From NCBI GenBank assembly GCA_963931925.1, contig OZ007575.1:35307350-35371349 (forward strand): 64,000 nucleotides of DNA, read 5' to 3'. Position 1 is the first letter of the stretch, and every line of letters begins with the position of its first letter. The stretch is from Onchidella celtica. Its lineage: Eukaryota; Mollusca; Gastropoda; Systellommatophora; Onchidiidae. A model generated the notes under the pieces. It had not been told where the DNA came from, did no database searches, and worked only from the letters and a program-made list of their open reading frames with translations. Position numbers and translations under genes: made by a program. Positions 48,901 through 58,067 of this stretch are shown here, piece after piece.

Positions 48901-51900
48901 GGAAAGCTACGGCATTGTTCCTCAGGCATATCATAGTCGTTCATTGATAGGAAACCATTGTAATCAGTATTTGAAGCATGCAGTTCACACTAGTCTTACC
49001 AAACACATCCGTACATACATAAGAAACCTTACATCAGATCAACACATAGTAGGCGCAGCTGAGGCAATAGCACATAACTTTGATTCACTCAACAGTAGCT
49101 ATGCTCAAGTTCACAAACTCATCTCCCACACAGACAAAATCGATCCATCAGAGTATGACGCAATAGAAACAAAAATCGCAACATATTTAAAACTGTACAG
49201 ACGATTTTTTCCCAACACAGTCACACCAAAACAGCACATGTTAAAACACCACTGTCTGCCGTTTATTAGAACATATGGATTTGGCCTTGGTTTGCTGGGT
49301 GAACAAGGTGGTGAACTCATTCACTCCAGTTTAGCGAAGATAGAGAGAAGAACAGTTGGAATTAAAGGAAAGGGAAAGCAGCTAAAAGCCACCGTCGAAG
49401 CACACCGCCTGCAGAATGCCTCTGCACTGAGAACGCTCATTCCCGAAACAAGGAAGAGAAAGAAGATGAAGGAATAGACAAATTATATAGACCTAGCCTG
49501 TAAATAGTCCATTGGAAACTATTTTGTGTACAAAATGTGTATGTGTGTATGTATTAAGAGCAAGTGCCTCACAGTTTCGTGAGATAGATTCATTAAGTAA
49601 ATATCGATAATTCAGCTATAAATGCCGTATTTCTGAATAGAACGAAAAAAATGAAACTGTTCCTGAAAGCTTACGATGTTTTTGTTACATGACACCAAAC
49701 ATTTCAAAGATCAGTCGTTCAGATTTTTAAATATCATTTTTTAAAAACTTAGTATACACTTGAAAATATGTCGGAAAATATACAAAATCTTTGCTTTCTC
49801 TGCATGTGCTTGTATGCTATTCACCTCATTAAAAATTAGATTGTGTTAAAGTTCAAAGTTTGTTCTGTCTGTTGGGATAATTTTTTTACTTGATTCTGTG
49901 TGTTAAATGTCGATATTGTCCCTGTTTCGTTGCATGATGTCACGATTAAGGTTGATGACCTTGTACGCCACGAGTATAGAGGGGGTAAACTTAGTAGGGG
50001 AGAAGGGGAGTTTAAAGTTGTTGTCGAGCATGAAAGATTAAATATCACGAGGAAGGTCGGTGGCCTTGTGCGCCACGAGTCTAGGGTGGTGAGCTTAGCA
50101 GGGGAAAACACGGTTTTTAACATTGTTGACGAGCGTGAATAGATACACACGACTCGCTTTAAACTAGTCGCGTGTGCAAAAACCTCGGGAGTATAAATGG
50201 AGGAAAAGCTCGACACACGTGGTTCCCAAGTTATTCAGTCCCAGAGGAAGACGTAGAGAGAAGCGGTCCGGGCGACAGGTGGAAGGTCGTGCCAGTGGGG
50301 ACCAGAGGTGTTATGTATGTGAGGGATCTATGAGGTTCCCAAAGTTATTCAGTCTCAGAAGAAGACGCAGAGAGTATCGGTCCGGGCGACAAGTGGAAGG
50401 TCGTGCCAGTGGGGACCAGAAGTGTTAGGTGTGTGAGGGATCTATGATGTTCCCAGTTATTACTCAATAAGCAGAATTTATCGGTCCAGGCGACAAGTGG
50501 AAGGTCGTGCCATGGGGACCAGAAGTTAAGGAGTCCTGAGGAGGGAACCTTCAGGAGCTCGTGATCTACGATGGCGGGTGTGAACCGTCTGTATGCCATT
50601 CGTTTGCAGTAAGGAGTCCTGATGACGGGATGAGAACCTCTCAGGAGCTAGTGATCTACGATGGCGGGTGTGAACTGTGTTTTCTTATTCGTGTGAAGCC
50701 AGGGGCGTCTGTTTCCCCTTTTATCGTTGAAGTTAGAGATCTAGGAAGGATCGTGTGAACTCTGGAGACGTGAAACTGCATCAGCGAGGAGAGCAGCTGC
50801 TGTTGGCAGAGACTATTGAGTATACGTAATTAAGTTTATGGACAAAGGGGTTAGATCTAGATGTGAGTTGGGAGTCGAGAATAGCCATGATCCCCAAGAG
50901 TGAATTTCAAATATCTCTGTTTTTGTGATTATGTATGTGATTATCATGAGTTGAATGTTTTGGCAGAAGTTTTGTCATACATTTAGTATTAAATATCGTT
51001 TAATTTAAATTTCACTCCATGTGTCCGTTGATCGCTGGTCTGCTTGCTTGGCTTGTTAGCTGGGTTCGAAAGGAAAAATAAGTTAGGTACTCATCTGGTC
51101 GTGACAATCTTCACGCACGTGATCGTGACAATGAAAATAACTAACACACTATCGGCGGCCTACTGAGCCAAGGTCAAAGTGACCGCATATCTTTAACGGT
51201 GCGTGACCAGGCTGACCGGGTCAGCAGCGGGTGGAAACTAAATGCGCCGCTGTGGAACAGCCGTGATATAGATCTAACTTATTTATATTACCAGTGACTA
51301 TCCAAATATTTGTTGAACTAATCCCTACCAGTGCAAGGTAGATCTAACTTTGTTTGGTGATCCCCCCGCTTTTTTTTTAACAATCAGTCAAGATCAAGAC
51401 AAGCTCTATTTCAAGTCTAATATATTCCAACACAGCCCATAATCTTTAACCTACCGAGTCACAATTCATCCTGAATGAAACACTAAAGAGAAAGGTAGGC
51501 CAGCTTATGCTAGATATGATCTTTTTCTTCTTCTAGCCATCTAGATCTAGGTCTAGGGCTCAGCTAGATTTTGAAAAACGTGACATTACAGTACAGTTTA
51601 CACCATGTTGACAAAGTGTCTTTGTGCCTGGTTCTAGATTTAGTGTAGATCTAGGTCAACAAGCTGGTTCTCTACTTTTATTTGAACGATGCCGTGAAAA
51701 CTGAAGACTAGACTAAATCCTAGATCTACTATTCCAGTAATAAGTACTTGCCGTGAAAATTGAAAACTACTGCCACTATCACTGACACTACCTTGAAATA
51801 TCATTTACAGGCTTCACCAGTTATAAATCAAACAGTAAATCACTCATGAGTCACGCAAACGATCACACTTGATGCCTCATCACGTTGTTTCTCTTTGAGG

Positions 51901-54900
51901 ATGCTGGACCTATCACTTGAACGCAAATGAAAGAGCTCAACTGACAGACTGTAAGGTGGCCAAGACCTACACAACGAAAAGTACCCGGGGGCGAAAGACC
52001 GGAAGTGCCAATTTGCTTATTTCTGGTCATCATTGTTTTCCGACAATCACTCTTTTAATGCTTGTTTCGCAGTTTAACATTTTTGCCGGACCAAATATCG
52101 ATAGCGCGGGGATAAATGACGGCCGAAAAAAATTTTCCGGAGCCGGTTCCATCCCTGATCTTCACTGCTCTACAATAACTGCATACACCATATTTATGCA
52201 TAAAGACAACTGACGGTTCATAGCCTTCCTGTGCATGAAGGCTAACAGATAATAATATTTTAGAAAAAGAAATGTGCCCACAGCAAATTACAAAATGTAA
52301 TAATCCAATAGAATCATAATGGCATAAGTCACCAAACAACAGGCAAAGAAACAGTATTTTCTTAAAATCTCAAAAGTGTCAAAAAATGACTTATGCCACT
52401 AGCATAGAGCAGTGACAATATGAAAAAGTTAAGTGGAAATGAATTTATCTAGAATAATTAAGTGTAGCTGATAAATGACTTTTAAACTGTTTGTGCTCAT
52501 GCACTTAACTTGACAATCTGTCTGCTACAATGCCAGGAGTTTGTTTTTACCTTTTCCCCATTCTCCATGACGATTCTGTCCCAGGCATTCACTTGAGTTG
52601 CCTGGTCCAGGAAATATTTCTCCTGCTCCTCAAGCTCCGTCGTCCATTTATTGATTGTGTCCTCGAGCTGGCGGAAGGTCATCTGCTTTTGTCCTGGGGC
52701 ACTAAAAATTAAGTATGAAAATCAATACTAAGATCAGACAGTACAAGTGGTGCATTCCCTGTAAATATTCCATAGGAAAGAAATATCTCACCACAATGAA
52801 GAACTGTTGGTTAAAAAAAAAATTCTCAAAATTCCAATTTACATCCCACTTTAGGAAAAAACAGCACGATCAGAAAAACGCTTACAGAAAAAAAAATATT
52901 GATTAAAAAAAAAAGTAAAATGTTATACATCAAATAAAAGAGAACTGAATGCAGAATACAATATAAATCGGTGACCAAATGCGTTTCTCACTGGCCCCGA
53001 TAAATTGGTGATATGTCCCGAAAGAATTAATTTGTCTCTTTTTCATTGATAATTTACATGGCCTTGGAATTTTTAAGCACAATAATCCCTTTCATATTCC
53101 TGCATATAAATGAGCGACGTGGACAGATAGGTACTGACTTACTACAAAAACACTTCTTGAACAAAGGAAGGCTAAAATTCTTGAGCATTCCATGAAAATC
53201 ATTTGAAGTATGAAGTTACAAAATGTGACATCAAATCACACAGGTTGAACTAAATTCATGCCTCTTCTCAGAAGAATGCGTTACTGAGTTTTCTTGGGAC
53301 CATTTACACTACAAATTTGCACTATTCATACAGTGTTGGTCTTGAGCACAAACTGTCCAACTCTGAAATTTTGCAGCTTTGTTCCTTTGGCAGAAACAGA
53401 AGAGGAACTCATACCACTTAATGTGTAAAATATCTTACCATAAAACAGAACAGAAAAACAGAAAGTATAATGTAATCAAACAATCTTTCTCACTTCATTC
53501 TTTCCACATTTAGTCAGTTTTTAATTCCTGTAAAGATGACCTGCCCAGACACAGGTGATATATGCCCGACCATCAACAAGGCTGCTTAATTGCTCCCAAC
53601 TAGGCCCTGTACAGGCAACAACACAGTGCACCTCACACTAAATGAAATTACAGGTGTTGTAAGGATCATCAACAATTATAATTACTGGGCCCCACAGCCC
53701 CAAAGGCTGGCCCTGACTATCAATATGATATGTTTAAATAAAGAAATGGCACACATAAAATTCCAGTCTTTTATACAAAGATTTCATTTAACTAGGCGTG
53801 CCTTACCCTGGGAAGGAGCTGGGTGCAGTAATAGAGGTAGAACTTGTCACAGCTGATGCCACGGATGAACTTCCAAATGTGGGTAAAATACTGGCTGTCG
53901 TTGTGGTACTGGTGGCTTGTTGAATTGGTATAGCTTTGTTGAAACTGAAGCCTAAAAGGTACAAGGTGAAATGCAACTAGAGCTTATCATGGATGGAAAC
54001 TGTTCTAAATGGATTGAAATCTTCACCAACATTTTACTGGACCTGACAGGAAACTGACCAAGTGCAAGTGCCCTAGTTATACAGGAGTGAAAAGAAACTG
54101 TTTTATTCAAAATCTGTAACTATCTTCTATACATTTTACCTATAATATAAATAAATAAAAATTTCAAATATTGTTCTCCACCAGTAATCAACAGACAAAA
54201 TAAAATTCCTGCATGGAGTTCATAGATTAGCTCATGATAGTACCAGTCATTTCTTTTTCTTTGTGCTGTACAAATCCTTTTATCTGCACTGCATTTGATT
54301 TGATTAACCCTCACCCTGCGCAGGGCGGAAACTGTCGGTATTGACTTGCAAGCGCTCACGCCGCGTGGGCGGCTTTAGTCGGCAAGGTCAAGCTGACCGC
54401 GCCACGCCCAAGCCGTATTTTCACACGTTGGGTCACTGACCTTTTTGAGACGTAACCACCGTGTTATTGTTCACTGTATCTCTTCTAAATCAAACGCATT
54501 GTGACATGGACATGTTAACCAGTGAACCACTGGTCGGAATCACAAAGACTAAGTTTTCAAAGGCTCTCCCCACAATTTCAAAAGATGTAACATCGACATG
54601 CGAACTGTTGCTCAACAAATTTGCAATATTATCTCATTTTCTCACAAGCTGACCACCAACTGGAGTTGTCTGTATCTAAGAACCAATGAGAAACAAGCTC
54701 TGAAATAATCTTTGCCCCAAATGCCCACATTGGTTTATTAGTATGGGTCAATCAGGATGAAACCATTTTGTGTAGGGCTTGGGAGGGCGTGGCTAGTTAT
54801 CATGCTTCGTTCTCACAAAAACTACAGCTGTCAGTTTGGAATCATAAGTCAGATCATTGGTTAGAGACTGACAGACTAAGGTTTTCCTGGTTAATTCATT

Positions 54901-57900
54901 ATCAAGCATGATAAGGCATAGCAGCGAATGTTTTCATACCGATCAATAAAAACCGAACCACGTGGACAAGCGTATGTGGTCATCGTCTAGCGGCACGGGT
55001 CAGTGACCCCAGATAAGATTCTCCGTGAGTAAGGTTACTGACCGGGCAGCCGGCTTTGCAGGTAGCGCACAGGGTGAGCGTTAAGTTCATTAAGTTGCAA
55101 AATTTGTAAAAATTTGTTCCTATAGATTTCATTTAGACCACATTTGATATGCAGCAGAGATACAGCAGGTCCAATGGAAGTTAAGTTGCAGACAGCTGAC
55201 TCACCCGTTGGTCCTGTCGTAGGTGCAGTGGAGGTAGCTGTTGATGTCATGAATGATGGACCACCAAAGCCCATCGATGGAGTAGTCGTGGAGGTTGTTC
55301 CAAACGAAGCCGTGCCAAGGCTGAAACCTGTGGGTGCTAATGTTGTAGTTGGTACTGTTGCTACTGTGGCTGGTGTCGCTGCCGATGTGGTGGAGCCCAG
55401 TAATCCACTTAGCATGGACCCAGTGCTGCTAGTGGTTGTTGGGACACCTAAAGTGTATAATGATATAATACCAAACCATCCTTGCTAAAAAATACAAGAT
55501 ACATAAGAAAGCTAGAAAAAGAACCATTTCTAAATTTTCTTCATCATCACCAACAAGATCCCTTGAGATCCCCAACAGCAGTTCACAATTCTGTCAATGA
55601 CAATATCTTTGTCACAAGCGGAGTGAGCGCGATTAAGAGGATTGTTGTAAAGTGGGTATGGAGTTGTGAGATTAACTCACTGATAGTTCAGGCAGACAGT
55701 TAACTGGAAAGCGTGCAATGACCTGAGTAGAGTTTTCAGGTTATTGAGGTAACGTCTGTGTAATGAAAAGTCACTGCAAGCTATGAAGTTCAAGAGAACA
55801 GACGTGTGAGGGGCAGTCGGGATTTTTTGAGATATTCCAGTGAAGACTGGTAGGTTGAATTATAAGGATTTGTAATTGTGATGATAAATCTACTATAGTC
55901 TGATGATGATAATGATGCAAATAAGTTATATGCGAGGACTTAAGGAGTGTGCAAGTAATTCAGTACTGTATAAATAGATGTGAACAATGAGCGAGATACG
56001 TATGTTAGGAGCATGGATTTTTAGCATAGTCGGAGTGCTGTGTAATAGGGTGAGTGTGTGTTACAGTAGAGATGTGCGGCTGTGTAGTGTTTGCGTGAGT
56101 GTTGGCTGTGTGGGGGGTGAAATGTGGAATGTTGTGTGTACGCTTGAAGGGCCGTAGTGAGTGGTGAGTGTATAGTAAGTACATAGTATTATAGAGATGT
56201 GATGTTATTCTTTATAGGTGCCGGGTACAGGCCGTAAGCGATAGCGGCCGTAACGGAGGTGACGGGGTCGGGCTGTGATGCCACCGTCAGGATCTAGAGG
56301 ACATAGGCAGGGCTGGGGATGTACACCAGTATCTGGGTGCTTCCGCCAAGGGTAGCTGTGGCGTAAGGCCGACAAGCAGCACAGCATCAGTAGCAGTCTG
56401 ATTCGGGGAATCGAGGCTGGCCCTATTTATGGGATATGTATTGAGATAGTGTACTCCAAGGTTTTATGAGATATATGTATTAAGATATTGTACCGCAAGG
56501 GCTTATGAGATATATGTATTAAGATATTGTACTGCAAGGTAGTGCAGAAATTGATGTTAGGCTGAGGCCAAAATTTCATATTTTAAAGAAGCGAATATAC
56601 TGCCGTGGAATTGGAAGTGGAATGAATGATTGAGGGGAACGAGGACTGTATGGTATTTATTGAATTGTATTTATTAATGGGATAATAAATGTGTGAGCCT
56701 GCTTGACTGTTTTTGTTAATTGCTATATTTGTTTGTTTGTGATTGTTCGTCTGTCGTATTAAGGGCAGATCCCAATCTGGGATTTGTTACAATCTTCCCC
56801 TTCCATATATTCAAACAGGTCTTTCGCTTACCACCAGAGCAAAGTCTGACCAAACTCCAAAGAGATACCAGAAAATGGCCATGTGAATGAACCTTCTTGC
56901 ACACTCAATTAGCTGCAAACAAACCTTTTCATAATTAATGACTCTGGGGTCATGAAACTAACTTTTAAAGCATAAAATATTGATACGCAGAGCTTTCATT
57001 TAACAAAAACAATACATACAGCTGACATTATTTATGCATACAGCATTGCTTTTAAAATCCTGCAATTGTTTTACTTACATAACCAGGCAAAACAAAGCCA
57101 TGGAACTGACTACTTGTGAACTGGCATAAATTGTGGCAACCAACTTACTAAATCCTGTGAATGCACCAGCGGCTGGAGTAGATGTTGCGGTTGTGGCAGG
57201 TGGTTTGAGGCCAAACCCTGTACCAGCTCCTCCCAGTTGTAAGCCAGCACCGCCTGGGGCACCACCAGTGGTGGCACCAGGTGTTGCACCAAAGCTAAAC
57301 CCTGTACTTGCAGCCGGGGCGGGTTGAGCTTGTGTTGGCTGTGGCCCACCAAAACTAAAGCCTGAAAACCCTCCAGTTGTGCCTGTAGCAGCTAACATGA
57401 AGAAAACAGAATAAAAGTAACACTAACACACAGCTTTAGTTTCTCACAGGATCAGAATATCAATACAAGAGAACCTCTGACATTTGTTTTTGTAGTAGCC
57501 TTCCATTGCCACCTGATGGACATATTTAGTACATTAATTCCCTCCTCATTCTTATCCTGCAAGTGAGAACTTACAGAGGTTTCTTGTGACTTTACATAAC
57601 TTCTATTTCTCCACTCATCACAGAAACCTGGATTCTGCACTATCAAGTGCAAACCTCAGTGACTACAAGTACTACAACACTCATGATTCTTCAGTATTTA
57701 TCCCATTTTAAGACCATTTCTGTCATATGAATTTAAAAAAGGTGTTGCAGTAATAAAGGACTTAAGTAGCCAAAAAAGGAATGACAGGTAAATTTTCTAT
57801 TTAAACAGTTACGACAAGCACATAAACATCTCAATTCTGTCTTGTCTAACACCTCACCTTTAGTTGCTGCAGCTGCAAAATTAAATCCGCCCGCAGCTCC

Positions 57901-58067
57901 AGCTGTTGTGGTTAAGGTGCCCGCAGCTGCCATACCAAAGCCTCCCAACCCTCCTGTAGTCCCAGTGCCTGTGCCAGTGGCCCCTCCAGATGGTGCCCCA
58001 AAGGCAAAGCCAGTCGATCCAGAACCCCCACCTGGGGCAGATCCACCAGTTGCTCCAGATGCAAAGC
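42842..58067 (-). CDS. Nucleoporin NUP62 (nine exons, N terminus not found)
   Basis: Exons, in order of translation: 57858-58067, 57149-57391, 55205-55447, 53807-53951, 52551-52701, 45395-45579, 44202-44313, 43578-43644 and 42842-42933, ending at TGA (42842-42844). All phases agree. The first four code the FG-repeat domain (GFAFGAPSGG, GFSFGG, GFSLGTASFG). From MTFRQLEDTINKW onward lies the conserved coiled coil: QATQVNAWDRIVMENGEK, VEKVKLDQQKLDHELDFV, SLDAQLKRMGQDLKEIIERL, QITKILNAHV and the end EKREQERNFRLAYS. NUP62 forms the central-channel complex with NUP54 and NUP58, and its FG repeats bind transport receptors. About 481 residues are seen. The starting exon, expected to code an MSGFxFG-like start, was not located right of 58067. 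Three introns carry transposon insertions. Confidence 0.95.
43578..43644 (-). CDS. NUP62 exon H (small exon)
   Basis: 67 nt, phase 0 to 1, coding VQQITKILNAHVVSLMWVDR then NS. Acceptor tctcgtatgtcag, donor tcag|GTATGC. It is too short to show up as a long open frame. Confidence 0.92.
44202..44313 (-). CDS. NUP62 exon G (coiled coil)
   Basis: 112 nt, phase 2 to 0, acceptor gttctgtcttcacag, donor gaccct|GTATGT. It codes LAESLDAQLKRMGQDLKEII. Confidence 0.93.
45128..45225 (+). repeat. Dispersed repeat copy (shared with 17500-17595)
   Basis: It contains attacaaagccaaacagaaa, then gttgtgttcactgctcagat and actttctatgtaagatact. It is in the intron between NUP62 exons F and G. Confidence 0.62.
45395..45579 (-). 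CDS. NUP62 exon F (coiled coil)
   Basis: 185 nt, phase 0 to 2, acceptor tgtctttcatctgtgcag, donor aacac|GTAAGC. It codes VEKVKLDQQKLDHELDFVHS then QQHADVEREN. Confidence 0.93.
46135..46182 (+). repeat. Left terminal inverted repeat of the RAG1-like transposon
   Basis: CACGGCCGTTC is followed by a 14-bp stretch, then AGCGGCGCACTTAGTTT beginning at 46160. The block starts 25 bases from the end. Confidence 0.8.
46749..49477 (+). pseudogene. RAG1-like transposase, broken
   Basis: The reading frame starts at the ATG at 46749. The N-terminal part has LCRTCGERS, then after a stop STLCNKCARRIYNLRKQ and WIPFNKTLTMSECVVC. This resembles the RAG1 N-terminal pattern of two C-x2-C pairs and W-x-P-x(n)-C-x2-C. 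The C-terminal part (47828-49477, 549 codons) has WIKVGGDHGRGS (D89), FLFGDYDFF (D159/D161), a C-x2-C pair (178/181), PPYLHILLG and GLLGEQGGELIHSSL (E492/E495). Spacing and context match the RAG1/Transib-type DDE core, where D708 lies shortly before a C-x2-C pair. Breaks: in-frame TAA at 46818 and 47754, and a frame change near 47810-47825. Roughly 900 codons were originally present. The frame is opposite to NUP62. Confidence 0.78.
49938..51130 (+). mobile_element. Solo LTR nested in the RAG1-like transposon
   Basis: 1193 bp from TGTCACGATTAAGG to GATCGTGACA, flanked by atga (49934-49937, 51131-51134). It contains a duplication of about 100 bp at its start (cgccacgagt twice) and TATAAAT at 50192. 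About three copies of a 115-bp repeat (cggtccgggcgacaggtgga) and two copies of a 100-bp repeat (aggagtcctgatgacggga) follow. An alternative right end is the first gtgaca at 51106, but the duplication then fails. Plus orientation is inferred from the TATA box. Confidence 0.72.
51169..51191. promoter_or_regulatory. Palindrome close to an estrogen-response element (transposon right end)
   Basis: AAGGTCAAAGTGACCGC contains AGGTCA, three bases, then TGACC, one base short of the consensus AGGTCAnnnTGACCT. A near-identical motif is in the separate TTAA element at 54381-54403. Regulatory or transposase-binding use is inference. Confidence 0.35.
51229..51265 (-). repeat. Right terminal inverted repeat of the RAG1-like transposon
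   Basis: Read inward it is CACGGCTGTTCCAC, then AGCGGCGCATTTAGTTT. The block starts 14 bases from the end, 11 fewer than at the left end. Confidence 0.8.
51270..52550. other. Intron sequence, no gene recognised
   Basis: Remainder of the NUP62 exon E-F intron. It holds short AT-rich stretches and scattered tctagat motifs. No exon or element boundary can be supported. Confidence 0.5.
52551..52701 (-). CDS. NUP62 exon E (coiled coil start)
   Basis: 151 nt, phase 2 to 0. It codes QMTFRQLEDTINKWTTELEE then DQATQVNAWDRIVMENGEK, the most recognisable NUP62 signature. Confidence 0.93.
53807..53951 (-). CDS. NUP62 exon D (last FG and linker)
   Basis: 145 nt, enters phase 1 and leaves phase 2, acceptor ccttgtaccttttag, donor ccagg|GTAAGG. 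It starts GFSFNKAIPIQQ and is Ser/Thr-rich. Confidence 0.87.
54303..55084. mobile_element. TTAA-flanked non-autonomous element (piggyBac-type target)
   Basis: TTAA at 54303-54306 and 55081-55084 bracket 774 bp. The ends are imperfect inverted repeats: CCCTCACCCTGCGC at the left and, read inward, CGCTCACCCTGTGCGC at the right. Subterminal palindromes GGTCACTGACC (54431-54441) and GGTCAGTGACC (54998-55008) are arranged as inverted repeats. No transposase is encoded, so this is MITE-like. It lies in the NUP62 intron between exons C and D. Confidence 0.78.
54381..54403. promoter_or_regulatory. Palindrome close to an estrogen-response element (TTAA element)
   Basis: AAGGTCAAGCTGACCGC has the AGGTCA-n3-TGACC layout. 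It matches the motif at 51169-51191 nearly base for base, although the two elements belong to different classes. Confidence 0.35.
55205..55447 (-). CDS. NUP62 exon C (FG repeats)
   Basis: 243 nt, phase 1-1, acceptor atacactttag, donor acgg|GTGAGT. It contains TGFSLGTASFG and MGFGGPSF. Confidence 0.87.
55605..55609. repeat. Target site duplication, left (atctt)
   Basis: It matches 56792-56796 exactly and bounds the solo LTR. Confidence 0.85.
55610..56791 (+). mobile_element. Solo LTR in a NUP62 intron
   Basis: 1182 bp from TGTCACAAGCGG to GGGATTTGTTACA with the 5-bp duplication atctt on both sides. TATAAATA at 55969 and AATAAA at 56684 give plus orientation. No internal coding region remains, as expected after recombination between two LTRs. 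It lies between NUP62 exons B and C, antisense to the gene. Confidence 0.85.
56792..56796. repeat. Target site duplication, right (atctt)
   Basis: It pairs with 55605-55609. Confidence 0.85.
57149..57391 (-). CDS. NUP62 exon B (FG repeats)
   Basis: 243 nt, phase 1-1, acceptor gttttcttcatgttag, donor ttta|GTAAGT. It contains GFSGFSFGG, STGFSFGATPG and GTGFGLKPP. Confidence 0.88.
57858..58067 (-). CDS. NUP62 exon A (FG repeats)
   Basis: 210 nt, phase 1-1, after acceptor catcctcccaag. Gly/Thr/Ala-rich with STGFAFGAPSGG and AGGFNFAAAATK, donor aaag|GTGAGG. Confidence 0.85.

Larger units (their letters stand above)
46135..51265 (+). mobile_element. RAG1-like DDE DNA transposon (Chapaev/Transib-type) in a NUP62 intron
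   Basis: Ends CACGGC...GCCGTG are flanked by a 4-bp duplication atat (46131-46134, 51266-51269). Terminal inverted repeats share CACGGC[CT]GTTC and AGCGGCGCA[CT]TTAGTTT. The element holds one broken transposase gene (46749-49477) and, near its right end, a solo LTR (49938-51130). Without the LTR it is about 3.93 kb. CAC termini with 4-bp duplications suit the CMC/Chapaev group better than Transib, which makes 5-bp duplications. The transposase resembles RAG1 at both ends. A RAG1-N-terminus-bearing element (N-RAG-TP) is known from the sea slug Aplysia. No RAG2/kelch partner gene is present. Confidence 0.8.

Noticed and set aside
46851-49477. Two separate host genes in the NUP62 intron
   Set aside because: Terminal repeats and target duplications surround them. 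The frames are one transposase broken by stops and a frame change.
49938-51106. Shorter solo LTR ending at the first gtgaca
   Set aside because: The following bases (atctt) do not match the left flank, whereas the end at 51130 gives a 4-bp match.
49478-51265. RAG2-like partner gene in the transposon
   Set aside because: No kelch-like frame exists in the remaining space, most of which is the solo LTR.
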